Numbered from the stretch's first letter, positions 28,692-38,000 are shown. The stretch is DNA of 44,277 nt from Schizochytrium sp. TIO01 (GCA_004764695.1 SMSO01000016.1:1-44277), one strand, 5' to 3'. Numbers and translations: made by a program. Notes: generated by a model not told the origin, from the letters alone.

Positions 28692-29078
28692 ATGTCCACT
28701 CTTTTGCAATCTATAAAACGTAAAAAAAGTAGTTTCATTAAAAAAGAAACTGCTTTGAAAAAAGCACCCCAAGCAAGTGGTGTTTGTTTGAAAGTTTTTA
28801 CTATGTCTCCAAAAAAGCCTAACTCTGCTGTACGTAAAGTAGCCAAAGTGCTTTTGAGTAATAAAAACATTATTTCTGCGTATATTCCAGGCGAAGGACA
28901 TAACCTTCAAGAACATTCTAGCGTATTGGTTCGTGGAGGTCGTGTTAAGGATCTACCTGGAGTTCGTTATAAAATTGTACGTGGGGCTAAAGATACTGCC
29001 GGTGTTATAAAACGAAAAACATCGCGTTCTAAATATGGAGCCCCTAAACAATTATGGAGGAATAGCTCAGTTGGTTAG
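28692..29078 (+). CDS. rps12: Small-subunit ribosomal protein uS12 (3' end doubtful)
   Basis: uS12 lies at the decoding centre. It contains the invariant [15 protein letters not shown] and [20 protein letters not shown], followed by [22 protein letters not shown] and RSKYGA. Family members end just after SKYG. Here about ten more codons follow, containing TTA (29052) and running 23 bases into trnD. One extra C in the run 29041-29044 would give TAA directly after KYGAP. The true 3' end is probably near 29047. Confidence 0.95.
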   Translation: MSTLLQSIKRKKSSFIKKETALKKAPQASGVCLKVFTMSPKKPNSAVRKVAKVLLSNKNIISAYIPGEGHNLQEHSSVLVRGGRVKDLPGVRYKIVRGAKDTAGVIKRKTSRSKYGAPKQLWRNSSVG

Positions 29079-29129
29079 AGCGTAAGCTTGTCGAGCTTAA
29101 TGTCGCGAGTTCAAATCTCGTTTCTTCCG
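29056..29129 (+). tRNA. trnD: tRNA-Asp(GUC)
   Basis: Acceptor GGAGGAA/TTCTTCC, D arm GCTCAGTTGGTTAGAGC, anticodon stem TAAGC/GCTTA around TTGTCGA (GTC), T arm GCGAG-TTCAAAT-CTCGT, discriminator G. Confidence 0.95.
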
Positions 29130-29143
29130 TTTCTTTTTATTAA

Positions 29144-29506
29144 ATGACTTTTTTGCTTTTTGAATATTCTTTTATTCTTATTTTTTGCATAGTTGCTGCA
29201 ATCCTTTCTTTTGTTATTTTTATAGCTTCTTTTTTGTTGGCTACTCAAAATAATTACGCTGAAAAAGTTTCTCCATATGAATGTGGATTTGATCCTTTTG
29301 AAGATGCGCGTAATCAATTTGATGTCCGTTTTTATTTGGTTGCTATCCTTTTTCTTATTTTTGATTTGGAAGCTAGTTTTTTGTTTCCTTGGTCTATTAT
29401 AGTGGGTAAACTGGGATCTTTTAGTTTTTGGATTATAATCGATTTCTTTGTTGAATTGGTTATCGGTTTTCTTTATGCCTGGAAAGTAGGTGCTCTTGAA
29501 TGGTAA
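29144..29506 (+). CDS. nad3: NADH dehydrogenase subunit 3
   Basis: NuoA homologue of complex I. The 120-residue, three-span protein has the quinone-side loop [20 protein letters not shown] with the conserved cysteine, then [23 protein letters not shown] with its acidic pair. Length and sequence are typical. It sits alone between trnD and the initiator tRNA. Confidence 0.98.
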   Translation: MTFLLFEYSFILIFCIVAAILSFVIFIASFLLATQNNYAEKVSPYECGFDPFEDARNQFDVRFYLVAILFLIFDLEASFLFPWSIIVGKLGSFSFWIIIDFFVELVIGFLYAWKVGALEW

Positions 29507-29522
29507 TTCCTTAATCAGGATT

Positions 29523-29595
29523 TGCGGGGTAGAGTAATGGTTATCTCATTAGGCTCATAACCTAAAGATTGGAGGTTCAAATCCTCCCCCCGCCT
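29523..29595 (+). tRNA. trnfM: Initiator tRNA-Met(CAU)
   Basis: The acceptor TGCGGGG/CCCCGCC leaves position 1-72 unpaired (T-C), the hallmark of bacterial-type initiators. The anticodon stem TTAGG/CCTAA holds CTCATAA (CAT), the T arm is GGAGG-TTCAAAT-CCTCC and the discriminator is T. The mismatch is what separates it from the CAU tRNA at 27515. Confidence 0.88.
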
Positions 29596-29616
29596 TTATT
29601 AAAAATTTTAAAATAA

Positions 29617-29844
<228 letters not shown>

Positions 29845-29850
29845 GTTATC

Positions 29851-29868
29851 GCTTTCTTATTTGAAAGC
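29851..29868 (+). other. Intergenic hairpin between atp9 and trnL
   Basis: GCTTTC-TTATTT-GAAAGC is a perfect 6-bp stem with a 6-base loop, four bases upstream of trnL(UAG). It belongs to the same class as 17588 and 19591. Confidence 0.5.
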
Positions 29869-29872
29869 TTTT

Positions 29873-29954
29873 GCTGCTTTGGTGGAATTGGTAGACACGG
29901 TGGATTTAGGTTCCATTTAATTTATTAGTGCAAGTTCAAGTCTTGCAAGCAGTA
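29873..29954 (+). tRNA. trnL: tRNA-Leu(UAG)
   Basis: Class II tRNA. Acceptor GCTGCTT/AAGCAGT, anticodon stem GTGGA/TCCAT around TTTAGGT (TAG), T arm TGCAAG-TTCAAGT-CTTGCA. It reads the CUN codons. Confidence 0.93.
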
Positions 29955-29956
29955 TT

Positions 29957-30028
29957 GGGAATGTAGATCAATGGTAGATCATTTGCTTTGCAAGCAAAAT
30001 GTTGTTGGTTCAAATCCAATCATTTCCA
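29957..30028 (+). tRNA. trnA: tRNA-Ala(UGC)
   Basis: Acceptor GGGAATG/CATTTCC, anticodon stem TTTGC/GCAAA around TTTGCAA (TGC), T arm TTGG-TTCAAAT-CCAA. It starts two bases after trnL(UAG). Confidence 0.95.
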
Positions 30029-30041
30029 AAATAATCTTTAT

Positions 30042-30314
30042 ATGAAAAGTTCTCTAAGTAAAAATCGTAAGTATAAACTAGATTCTATTTTTAACCCTAC
30101 CGTTTTTAATTCTTTTGATACAATGGCTAGTTTTTATACTCCTTTCTCTAAAAAAGTAGTCGTAGAAAAAAATATAAAAACAAAATTGAATAATCGCTGC
30201 TTTCTAACAGGGCGTTCCCGTTTTGTTTTTAGGTTTTTTAAAATTTCTAGGATAAGTATTCGACGAGTATTGCTTCAATATCGTGTTTCTGGTTTGTCGT
30301 CTTATTCTTGGTAA
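30042..30314 (+). CDS. rps14: Small-subunit ribosomal protein uS14
   Basis: uS14 binds the 3' domain of the small rRNA. The 90-residue protein has the family C-terminal half: KLNNRCFLTGRSRFVFRFF, corresponding to NRC-TGRPRG, then KISRISIRRVLLQYRVSGLSSYSW with the terminal G-SSW. The start chosen (30042) gives a normal S14 length; in-frame sequence upstream lies inside trnA. Confidence 0.93.
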   Translation: MKSSLSKNRKYKLDSIFNPTVFNSFDTMASFYTPFSKKVVVEKNIKTKLNNRCFLTGRSRFVFRFFKISRISIRRVLLQYRVSGLSSYSW

Positions 30315-30322
30315 TTATTTTT

Positions 30323-30397
30323 GCCCCTATGGTGGAATTGGTAGACGCGGTAGATTCAAAATCTATTTTTTTGCTGGTTCAAATCCAGCTAGGGGTA
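30323..30397 (+). tRNA. trnL: tRNA-Leu(CAA)
   Basis: Acceptor GCCCCTA/TAGGGGT, leucine-type D arm (GGTGGAATTGGTAGACGCGG), anticodon stem GTAGA/TCTAT around TTCAAAA (CAA), a short variable arm, T arm GCTGG-TTCAAAT-CCAGC. Anticodon CAA reads UUG only. No tRNA for UUA was found. Confidence 0.92.
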
Positions 30398-30412
30398 ATC
30401 CATTTTTATTTT

Positions 30413-30817
30413 ATGCTATATCCTCAAATAACTCTAAATGTTCTTGATAATAGTGGAGTTCGTGAAGTTCGTTGTGTTCATATTAAAAATAAACGTTATG
30501 CTAATAATGGGGTAGTGGGATCCGTATTTGTGGGAGTTGTTCAAGCAATGAAAAATCAAACAAATAAACAACAAAAATTTAAAAAGGGTCAACTAGTGGC
30601 GGGCCTTTTTACTGGGTCAAAGAAAGAAACTTCTTTGAATATGTATTCAACCGGTTTTTATGCTAAATACTCTCAAAATTATTGTGTTCTATTGGATATT
30701 AAATCTTTTAGGAAAAATCAAAAAAATTTGGGATCTCGTTCCCAAGGTGCTGTTTCCTTTATTATTAAACAAAAAGGTTTTTATAAAGCGTATAGTCTAT
30801 TTGATAATTATTTTTAA
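30413..30817 (+). CDS. rpl14: Large-subunit ribosomal protein uL14
   Basis: uL14 lies on the subunit interface. The 134-residue protein has QITLNVLDNSGVREVRCVHI, matching the L14 TxLxVADNSGA start, and RYANNGVVGSVFVGVVQAMKN, matching the GDxIxVSVKxA strand. The C-terminal half is divergent, but NYCVLLDIKSFRKNQKNLGSRSQGAV aligns with the ENAxVLI...GTRIFGPV region. It opens the rpl14-rpl5-rps13-rps11 cluster; its TAA shares one base with the rpl5 ATG. Confidence 0.88.
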   Translation: MLYPQITLNVLDNSGVREVRCVHIKNKRYANNGVVGSVFVGVVQAMKNQTNKQQKFKKGQLVAGLFTGSKKETSLNMYSTGFYAKYSQNYCVLLDIKSFRKNQKNLGSRSQGAVSFIIKQKGFYKAYSLFDNYF

Positions 30818-31353
30818 TGTTTCGTTTTAATCAATTTTATTCACGTGTAGTAAAAAAAGATCTAATATCTTCTATAAAATCAAAGCATTTTTCGTTGCAA
30901 TCGCAAGTAAGTTTGAAATCTTTTGATTTTAATAAGGATCTTTTTGGTTCTTGTTGGCTTTTGATAGAATTTATATCATTGCGAAAACCTACACTACTTT
31001 ATTCTAAAAAAGATGTTGCTCGTTTGAAATTGCGTCGAGGTCAATTTGTTTCATTTTCTTCTTCTTTTTCGTTTGAGCAAACTATATCTTTTTTGAATTA
31101 TTTGTTCACCTTTTATTGTATGTACTCAAATAATGCCTTGGCATTTCTATTTAAACGTGAACATTCTTCTTCTAGGTATGTTGCTGATATTAAGACTATA
31201 AATATTTATAGTATTGAAAATGAGAGTGATCGTTTTAAATCATTGATTAACGAAGCTTTTTCAGTTCAACTATTCCATTCGTCTATTTCTACAAAAGAAT
31301 TTTCTTTTTTTATAAATAGCCTTCAAATTAATTCTACTTATGATTCAATTTAA
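30817..31353 (+). CDS. rpl5: Large-subunit ribosomal protein uL5
   Basis: uL5 contacts the central protuberance. The 178-residue protein is divergent but keeps WLLIEFISLRKPTLLYSKKDVARLKLRRGQFVSFSSSF, corresponding to the L5 block iTGQKPxxTxAKKSIAxFKLREG, followed by the TISFLNYLFTF helix. It starts on the last base of the rpl14 stop and overlaps rps13 by 14 bases. Confidence 0.87.
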   Translation: MFRFNQFYSRVVKKDLISSIKSKHFSLQSQVSLKSFDFNKDLFGSCWLLIEFISLRKPTLLYSKKDVARLKLRRGQFVSFSSSFSFEQTISFLNYLFTFYCMYSNNALAFLFKREHSSSRYVADIKTINIYSIENESDRFKSLINEAFSVQLFHSSISTKEFSFFINSLQINSTYDSI

Positions 31354-31696
31354 AAAAGATCTTATAAAAAGTAAAATCTTCTTTGCATCTGTTTTGTCTA
31401 CTATTTACGGCATTGGTCCTCATTTGAGCAAACGTATTTGTGTTTCATGTGGTATTTTGTCGCAAACTCCTGCTTATATAGTTACCTCTACTCAACAAAA
31501 TCAAGTACTTAATTGGATTGAAAAAAATCTTCTTGATGATTATAAAATAGAGGCAAATTTGCGTAAATATATTAAAGATAATAAACTTTTGCATATGAAA
31601 ATAAAAAGTTATAAAGGATTTCGATATTCTTCTAATTTGCCTGTTCGAGGGCAACGTACTAAAACAAATGCTAAAACAGTAAAAAAAATTCGTTAA
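31340..31696 (+). CDS. rps13: Small-subunit ribosomal protein uS13
   Basis: uS13 bridges the subunits from the small-subunit head. The 118-residue protein has the helix-two-turn-helix segment STIYGIGPHLSKRICVSCGI and the C-terminal basic tail HMKIKSYKGFRYSSNLPVRGQRTKTNAKTVKKIR, matching YRGxRHxxGLPVRGQRTxTNARTRKG. Length is normal. It starts within rpl5 and is followed by rps11 after two bases, the bacterial alpha-operon order. Confidence 0.96.
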   Translation: MIQFKKDLIKSKIFFASVLSTIYGIGPHLSKRICVSCGILSQTPAYIVTSTQQNQVLNWIEKNLLDDYKIEANLRKYIKDNKLLHMKIKSYKGFRYSSNLPVRGQRTKTNAKTVKKIR

Positions 31697-31698
31697 AT

Positions 31699-32040
31699 AT
31701 GTTTTCTATCTATATTAATAGTTCTTTTAATAATACCCATCTATCCATTTATTATAATAAACGAATAGTTTTTAAAGCTTCATCTGGTATGTCTTCTATT
31801 CGGGGGAGTTTTAAAAAAAATTCAAATATGTCTCTTATTATGTTGGGTGTGCACGCTGCAAATTTTTTGGAAAGTTTTTTCAACGGTAAACCCCGTATCA
31901 TTTTTTATTTTTCTGGATTGGGGAAAGGTAAATTTTATATTTTGAAAGCTTTTCAAAAATTTCAAATTGAACATTGTTATTTTAGTGCGTCTGTTCCTTT
32001 TAACGGGTGTCGTCAAAAGAAAAAAAGGCGTCTTTTATAA
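31699..32040 (+). CDS. rps11: Small-subunit ribosomal protein uS11
   Basis: uS11 lies on the small-subunit platform. The 113-residue protein has NSSFNNTHLSIY, the SSGMSSIRGSFKKNSNMS block, AANFLESFF, GLGKGKFYILKAFQ, and the C-terminal signature VPFNGCRQKKKRRLL, corresponding to TPxPHNGCRPPKKRR. The N-terminal extension of bacterial S11 is missing. The last codon before TAA is the rare TTA. Confidence 0.95.
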   Translation: MFSIYINSSFNNTHLSIYYNKRIVFKASSGMSSIRGSFKKNSNMSLIMLGVHAANFLESFFNGKPRIIFYFSGLGKGKFYILKAFQKFQIEHCYFSASVPFNGCRQKKKRRLL

Positions 32041-32047
32041 CATATTG

Positions 32048-32132
32048 GGCAAATGTCTGAGTGGTTTAAGGTTCCAGTCTTGAAAACTGGTAAGAATCGT
32101 ATTCTTCGCAGGTTCGAATCCTGCTTTGCCCG
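32048..32132 (+). tRNA. trnS: tRNA-Ser(UGA)
   Basis: Class II tRNA. Acceptor GGGCAAA/TTTGCCC, anticodon stem CCAGT/ACTGG around CTTGAAA (TGA), long variable arm, T arm GCAGG-TTCGAAT-CCTGC, discriminator G. It reads UCN. Confidence 0.95.
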
Positions 32133-32146
32133 TATCTTTTTTATTC

Positions 32147-34114
32147 ATGTATTTCTCGATTGTTTTGTTTCCATTTTTGGGATCCGTTTTGGCAGGTATA
32201 GGAGGGCGCCTTTTGGGGCGTAATGGTTCTGTTATCATCAGTACCAGTTCTGTTCTAGTCTCATGTATTTTGTCTTGGTACGTATTTTTTTCATTTCTGT
32301 TTTCTCCTATAAGTATCCATTTTCAACTTTGGCCTTGGATAGAAGTAGGTTCATTTAATGTTCAATGGGGGTTTTTGTTTGATAGTTTGACTGCTACTAT
32401 GTTGATCGTAGTTTGTTCTGTTTCTCTATTGGTTCATATCTATTCTTCTTCATACATAGAAGAAGACCCTCACCTACCCCGTTTTATAAGTTATTTGTCA
32501 TTGTTTACCTTTTTTATGCTAATCTTGGTAACTGCAAACAACTTTATTCAAATATTTGTGGGTTGGGAAGGTGTTGGTTTGTGTAGTTATCTTCTTATTA
32601 ATTTTTGGTTTACTCGAATCCAAGCAAATAAAGCTGCTATTAAAGCTATGTTTATAAATCGTATCGGAGACTATGGTTTGGCTCTCGGAATTTTCGCTAT
32701 CTATTTTTCTGTAGGTTCTATCGATTATGCTACTGTGTTTTCTTGTGTACCTTCATTGGTAGGTACAAAAATTTATCTTTTTTGGTTTTCTATCGATACT
32801 ATCACCGCTATTAGTTTGCTACTTTTTGTAGGAGCTGTTGGTAAATCAGCGCAGCTAGGGTTGCATACTTGGTTGCCTGACGCTATGGAAGGTCCAACTC
32901 CTGTTTCTGCACTAATTCACGCTGCAACTATGGTTACCGCAGGTGTTTTTCTTCTCGCAAGGTGTTCTTCTTTTATTGAATTTTCTCCATTTGCGTTGCA
33001 AGTAATCACCGTTTTTGGTGCTTCTACTGCTTTTTTTGCAGCTACTACTGGATTGTTGCAAAATGATTTGAAAAAAGTTATTGCATATTCTACTTGTTCT
33101 CAGTTGGGTTACATAGTATTTGCTTGTGGCCTTTCTTCTTACCAAGTTGGTGTTTTTCATCTAGCTAACCACGCTTTTTTTAAAGCTTTGTTGTTTTTGT
33201 GTGCTGGTTCAGTTATTCATGCTATAGGAGATGAACAAGATATGCGAAAAATAGGAGGTCTTGCCAAATTGCTGCCCTTTACTTATAGTTCTATAATGAT
33301 TGGTTCTTTGGCTCTTGCTGGTTTTCCTTTTCTTTCAGGATTTTATTCAAAAGATGTTATTCTTGAAAATGCTTATGGTTCATTTTCTTCTACAGGTCAC
33401 TTCGCTTTTATTTTGGGAAGTATGGCTGCTTTTTGTACATCTTTTTATTCTATTCGTTTGTTGTATCTTACCTTTTTGTCTCCTGTAAATGGTTTTCGAA
33501 GGAGGTTTGAAAATGTACATGAGTCTCCATTTCGTATAGCATTTCCTCTTTTTGTTTTGATTTTTGGAAGTGTTTTCTTTGGTTATCTTTTTAAAGATGC
33601 TATTATTGGAGTAGGAAGTTCTTTTTTTAATCATGCTCTATTCGTAGCTCCAAATCATTTGAATGTATTTTTTGGAGAGTTTTTGCCAACTTCAATTAAA
33701 TTGTTTCCTACTATACTAGCGTTTTTGGGTATGATCTCATCATTCATCTTTTATAAGTATAATTCAATTTATTTGTTTAATATAAAACAACATTATATTG
33801 GGCGTTCACTTTATATTTTTTTTAATAAAAAATGGTTTTTTGATAAAGTGTATACCGAAATAGTGGGTCAATCCGGTTTGCGATTCGCTTATGATATTTC
33901 ATACCGTTTGCTAGATCGAGGTATTCTTGAAATCTTGGGACCTTTTGGGCTAAGTCATACCATTAGTTCTATTAATTTTTCTCGTTTTAGTTCAGGTCAT
34001 CTGTTTCATTATATATTTGTAATTTTGTTTTTTATTTGTGCTTATTCATGCTTTCTATTTTTTTCTATTTCTCCTTTGTTCTTTTTTATTTTTCTATGTC
34101 TTGCTATTGTTTAA
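32147..34114 (+). CDS. nad5: NADH dehydrogenase subunit 5
   Basis: Distal antiporter-like pump subunit of complex I, with the long lateral helix at its C-terminus. The 655-residue protein carries FVGWEGVGLCSYLLINFW, TRIQANKAAIKAMFINRIGDYG, GAVGKSAQLGLHTWLPDAMEGPTPVSALIHAATMV, and the distal KKVIAYSTCSQLGYIVFACG. The ATG at 32147 gives the normal N-terminus MYFSIVLFPFLGS; in-frame codons upstream lie in trnS. Length is normal, with no intron. Confidence 0.98.
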   Translation: MYFSIVLFPFLGSVLAGIGGRLLGRNGSVIISTSSVLVSCILSWYVFFSFLFSPISIHFQLWPWIEVGSFNVQWGFLFDSLTATMLIVVCSVSLLVHIYSSSYIEEDPHLPRFISYLSLFTFFMLILVTANNFIQIFVGWEGVGLCSYLLINFWFTRIQANKAAIKAMFINRIGDYGLALGIFAIYFSVGSIDYATVFSCVPSLVGTKIYLFWFSIDTITAISLLLFVGAVGKSAQLGLHTWLPDAMEGPTPVSALIHAATMVTAGVFLLARCSSFIEFSPFALQVITVFGASTAFFAATTGLLQNDLKKVIAYSTCSQLGYIVFACGLSSYQVGVFHLANHAFFKALLFLCAGSVIHAIGDEQDMRKIGGLAKLLPFTYSSIMIGSLALAGFPFLSGFYSKDVILENAYGSFSSTGHFAFILGSMAAFCTSFYSIRLLYLTFLSPVNGFRRRFENVHESPFRIAFPLFVLIFGSVFFGYLFKDAIIGVGSSFFNHALFVAPNHLNVFFGEFLPTSIKLFPTILAFLGMISSFIFYKYNSIYLFNIKQHYIGRSLYIFFNKKWFFDKVYTEIVGQSGLRFAYDISYRLLDRGILEILGPFGLSHTISSINFSRFSSGHLFHYIFVILFFICAYSCFLFFSISPLFFFIFLCLAIV

Positions 34115-34131
34115 TAAAATTAACAAGGATT

Positions 34132-34203
34132 GGGTGCATAGCTCAGTGGTAGAGCAGAGTCCTTTTAAGTCTTTTGTCGGGGGTTCAATTCCCTTTGCAC
34201 CCA
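34132..34203 (+). tRNA. trnK: tRNA-Lys(UUU)
   Basis: Acceptor GGGTGCA/TGCACCC, D arm GCTCAGTGGTAGAGC, anticodon loop CTTTTAA (TTT) on a stem with one T-T pair, T arm GGGGG-TTCAATT-CCCTT. Confidence 0.92.
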
Positions 34204-34215
34204 AATTTTATTCTA

Positions 34216-34620
34216 ATGCCTCAACTAGATATTACTACTTTTCTTTCTCAAATTTTTTGGCTTCTTCTGTTTTTTTGGTTGTTTTATTTTATTACTTTTC
34301 AAACAGTTGTTCCCCTAATTGTGAATGCTCTTAAAATGAGGGTAAAACGCTTTTCTTCTATTCAACTATCATCTTCAGAACTTCAAAAAGAAGTTAGTTC
34401 CGTTTCAGCTAAATATGATACTTTTTTCAGTGAATCTTGTGGTTCTTGCTACAAACTAGTTCAAAAATCGTATTCTAACGTAGCTTCTTGGGCTTTGAAA
34501 TCTTCAAAACAAGTTTCATCTCAATTTAAATTTACTCCTAATTATTTGAATAATTTGGTAAATTCTTTTATTCAATTGCAATTGATAAAACGAGTTTTAT
34601 TGCAATTGTTGAGGAAGTGA
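34216..34620 (+). CDS. atp8: ATP synthase F0 subunit 8
   Basis: Peripheral-stalk-associated subunit of complex V. The 134-residue protein starts MPQLDITTFLSQIFWLLLFFWLFYFI, the MPQLD opening and single membrane helix of ATP8, followed by a hydrophilic, Ser/Lys-rich domain as in other algal and plant versions. It begins at ATG 34216; upstream in-frame sequence lies in trnK. It ends in TGA inside trnY (10-base overlap), with one TTA seven codons before the stop (34597). Confidence 0.93.
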   Translation: MPQLDITTFLSQIFWLLLFFWLFYFITFQTVVPLIVNALKMRVKRFSSIQLSSSELQKEVSSVSAKYDTFFSESCGSCYKLVQKSYSNVASWALKSSKQVSSQFKFTPNYLNNLVNSFIQLQLIKRVLLQLLRK

Positions 34621-34691
34621 CAGAGTGGTTATTGTGCTTGGCTGTAAACCAAGTTCGTTTCGAGTCGTTGGTTCAAGTCCAACCTTCCTCA
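34611..34691 (+). tRNA. trnY: tRNA-Tyr(GUA)
   Basis: Acceptor GAGGAAG/CTTCCTC, anticodon stem CTTGG/CCAAG around CTGTAAA (GTA), and a long variable arm as in bacterial tRNA-Tyr. T arm TTGG-TTCAAGT-CCAA. The first 10 bases overlap atp8. Confidence 0.94.
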
Positions 34692-34706
34692 TTATAAAAA
34701 TAGCTT

Positions 34707-34780
34707 GGCCATGAAGCATAATTGGTTTATGCACTAGGTTGCAAACCTGGGGATTATGGGTTCGAGTCCCATGATGGCTT
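34707..34780 (+). tRNA. trnC: tRNA-Cys(GCA)
   Basis: Acceptor GGCCATG/GATGGCT (one G-G pair), anticodon stem CTAGG/CCTGG around TTGCAAA (GCA), T arm ATGGG-TTCGAGT-CCCAT, and the U73 discriminator characteristic of Cys tRNAs. It is the last conventional gene before the right repeat region. Confidence 0.92.
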
Positions 34781-34789
34781 AAAAGTTAT

Positions 34790-34827
34790 TTTAAAGCTAA
34801 AATAGCTTAAACTTTTTATAAAAGTTT
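34790..34827 (+). other. Two tandem hairpins at the end of the gene region
   Basis: TTTAAAGCTA (34790-34799) pairs with TAGCTTAAA (34803-34811), and AAACTTTT (34809-34816) pairs with AAAAGTTT (34820-34827). They share three bases, so they are alternative or sequential folds. They lie between trnC and the first right-hand tRNA-like element and could mark the end of the gene-region transcript; this is inference. Confidence 0.45.
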
Positions 34828-34828
34828 T

Positions 34829-34878
34829 GGGTAGCTTTGGTATAAGTATATAAAATGGGTTCAATTCCCATTCTACCC
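34829..34878 (+). other. 50-nt tRNA-like minihelix, first right-hand copy
   Basis: GGGTAG pairs with CTACCC as acceptor stem; the T arm is ATGGG-TTCAATT-CCCAT; the linker is 19 bases. Eight further copies head the composite repeats (starts 35060, 35791, 36724, 37556, 38489, 39220, 40355, 41389). There the T stem is ACGGG/CCTGT with loop TTCGATT. Between the two versions the second T-stem pair changes from T-A to C-G, a compensatory double change, and the third from G-C to G-T. Every copy is followed two bases later by the GAGGCA/TGCCTC hairpin. Confidence 0.65.
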
Positions 34879-35059
34879 TGAGGCAGGGTAAAAATGCCTC
34901 TTATTTGTTCTATCTTAGTGTGAGAAGCTAACTATTACAGAGAATAAGTGTTTAAATGATAAAATTTAGGTTGCACGAGGTTCTTGAAGTTTTGGAGCTA
35001 GCTCCATGCTTATAGAAGGAGGATTTTCGAACTTTGGCCCCTCCTTTCAATTTTTATGT
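34829..35059. repeat. Short composite repeat copy lacking the 197-bp module
   Basis: It contains the minihelix, the hairpin, a shortened spacer and one 101-bp unit (231 bp total). It equals a full composite minus a segment of 197 bp. That segment is bounded in the full copies by the direct repeat TGTTTAAATG, of which this copy keeps one. It forms the junction between single-copy DNA and the long right array. Confidence 0.85.
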
Positions 35060-38000
35060 GGGTAGCTTTGGTATATGTATATAAAACGGGTTCGATTCCT
35101 GTTCTACCCTGAGGCAGGGTAAAAATGCCTCTTATTTGTTCTATCTTAGTGTGAGAAGCTAACTATTACAGAGAATAAGTGTTTAAATGGGGTTAATATC
35201 GATGACGCTAGAGTTAATTTCCATTTTAGACACTGTACCTCCTTTCTAGCTATCCTCTACACCTCCTCTGACGCAGGTTCACGGAGGAGGAGGTGTAGAG
35301 GTTGCGCACAGAAAGTAGGGTTTGGAAGTTTGGGGAAGAATATGTAAATAATATACCTATTCAGAGATTAATAATATGTTTAAATGATAAAATTTAGGTT
35401 GCACGAGGTTCTTGAAGTTTTTGGGCTAGCTCCATGCTTATAGAAGGAGGATTTTCGGACTTTGGCCCCTCCTTCCAGTTTTACTGTTACCGGAGGTCCG
35501 TGCACGAGGTTCTTGAAGTTTTTGGGCTAGCTCCATGCTTATAGAAGGAGGATTTTCGGACTTTGGCCCCTCCTTCCAGTTTTACTGTTACCGGAGGTCC
35601 GTGCACGAGGTTCTTGAAGTTTTTGGGCTAGCTCCATGCTTATAGAAGGAGGATTTTCGGACTTTGGCCCCTCCTTCCAGTTTTACTGTTATAGGAGGTC
35701 CGTGCACGAGGTTCTTGAAGTTTTGGAGCTAGCTCCATGCTTATAGAAGGAGGATTTTCGGACTTTGGCCCCTCCTTCCAATTTTTATGTGGGTAGCTTT
35801 GGTATATGTATATAAAACGGGTTCGATTCCTGTTCTACCCTGAGGCAGGGTAAAAATGCCTCTTATTTGTTCTATCTTAGTGTGAGAAGCTAACTATTAC
35901 AGAGAATAAGTGTTTAAATGGGGTTAATATCGATGACGCTAGAGTTAATTTCCATTTTAGACACTGTACCTCCTTTCTAGCTATCCTCTACACCTCCTCT
36001 GACGCAGGTTCACGGAGGAGGAGGTGTAGAGGTTGCGCACAGAAAGTAGGGTTTGGAAGTTTGGGGAAGAATATGTAAATAATATACCTATTCAGAGATT
36101 AATAATATGTTTAAATGATAAAATTTAGGTTGCACGAGGTTCTTGAAGTTTTTGGGCTAGCTCCATGCTTATAGAAGGAGGATTTTCGGACTTTGGCCCC
36201 TCCTTCCAGTTTTACTGTTACCGGAGGTCCGTGCACGAGGTTCTTGAAGTTTTTGGGCTAGCTCCATGCTTATAGAAGGAGGATTTTCGGACTTTGGCCC
36301 CTCCTTCCAGTTTTACTGTTACCGGAGGTCCGTGCACGAGGTTCTTGAAGTTTTTGGGCTAGCTCCATGCTTATAGAAGGAGGATTTTCGGACTTTGGCC
36401 CCTCCTTCCAGTTTTACTGTTACCGGAGGTCCGTGCACGAGGTTCTTGAAGTTTTTGGGCTAGCTCCATGCTTATAGAAGGAGGATTTTCGGACTTTGGC
36501 CCCTCCTTCCAGTTTTACTGTTACCGGAGGTCCGTGCACGAGGTTCTTGAAGTTTTTGGGCTAGCTCCATGCTTATAGAAGGAGGATTTTCGGACTTTGG
36601 CCCCTCCTTCCAGTTTTACTGTTATAGGAGGTCCGTGCACGAGGTTCTTGAAGTTTTGGAGCTAGCTCCATGCTTATAGAAGGAGGATTTTCGGACTTTG
36701 GCCCCTCCTTCCAATTTTTATGTGGGTAGCTTTGGTATATGTATATAAAACGGGTTCGATTCCTGTTCTACCCTGAGGCAGGGTAAAAATGCCTCTTATT
36801 TGTTCTATCTTAGTGTGAGAAGCTAACTATTACAGAGAATAAGTGTTTAAATGGGGTTAATATCGATGACGCTAGAGTTAATTTCCATTTTAGACACTGT
36901 ACCTCCTTTCTAGCTATCCTCTACACCTCCTCTGACGCAGGTTCACGGAGGAGGAGGTGTAGAGGTTGCGCACAGAAAGTAGGGTTTGGAAGTTTGGGGA
37001 AGAATATGTAAATAATATACCTATTCAGAGATTAATAATATGTTTAAATGATAAAATTTAGGTTGCACGAGGTTCTTGAAGTTTTTGGGCTAGCTCCATG
37101 CTTATAAAAGGAGGATTTTCGGACTTTGGCCCCTCCTTCCAGTTTTACTGTTACCGGAGGTCCGTGCACGAGGTTCTTGAAGTTTTTGGGTTAGCTCCAT
37201 GCTTATAGAAGGAGGATTTTCGGACTTTGGCCCCTCCTTCCAGTTTTACTGTTACCGGAGGTCCGTGCACGAGGTTCTTGAAGTTTTTGGGCTAGCTCCA
37301 TGCTTATAGAAGGAGGATTTTCGGACTTTGGCCCCTCCTTCCAGTTTTACTGTTACCGGAGGTCCGTGCACGAGGTTCTTGAAGTTTTTGGGCTAGCTCC
37401 ATGCTTATAGAAGGAGGATTTTCGGACTTTGGCCCCTCCTTCCAGTTTTACTGTTATAGGAGGTCCGTGCACGAGGTTCTTGAAGTTTTGGAGCTAGCTC
37501 CATGCTTATAGAAGGAGGATTTTCGGACTTTGGCCCCTCCTTCCAATTTTTATGTGGGTAGCTTTGGTATATGTATATAAAACGGGTTCGATTCCTGTTC
37601 TACCCTGAGGCAGGGTAAAAATGCCTCTTATTTGTTCTATCTTAGTGTGAGAAGCTAACTATTACAGAGAATAAGTGTTTAAATGGGGTTAATATCGATG
37701 ACGCTAGAGTTAATTTCCATTTTAGACACTGTACCTCCTTTCTAGCTATCCTCTACACCTCCTCTGACGCAGGTTCACGGAGGAGGAGGTGTAGAGGTTG
37801 CGCACAGAAAGTAGGGTTTGGAAGTTTGGGGAAGAATATGTAAATAATATACCTATTCAGAGATTAATAATATGTTTAAATGATAAAATTTAGGTTGCAC
37901 GAGGTTCTTGAAGTTTTTGGGCTAGCTCCATGCTTATAGAAGGAGGATTTTCGGACTTTGGCCCCTCCTTCCAGTTTTACTGTTACCGGAGGTCCGTGCA

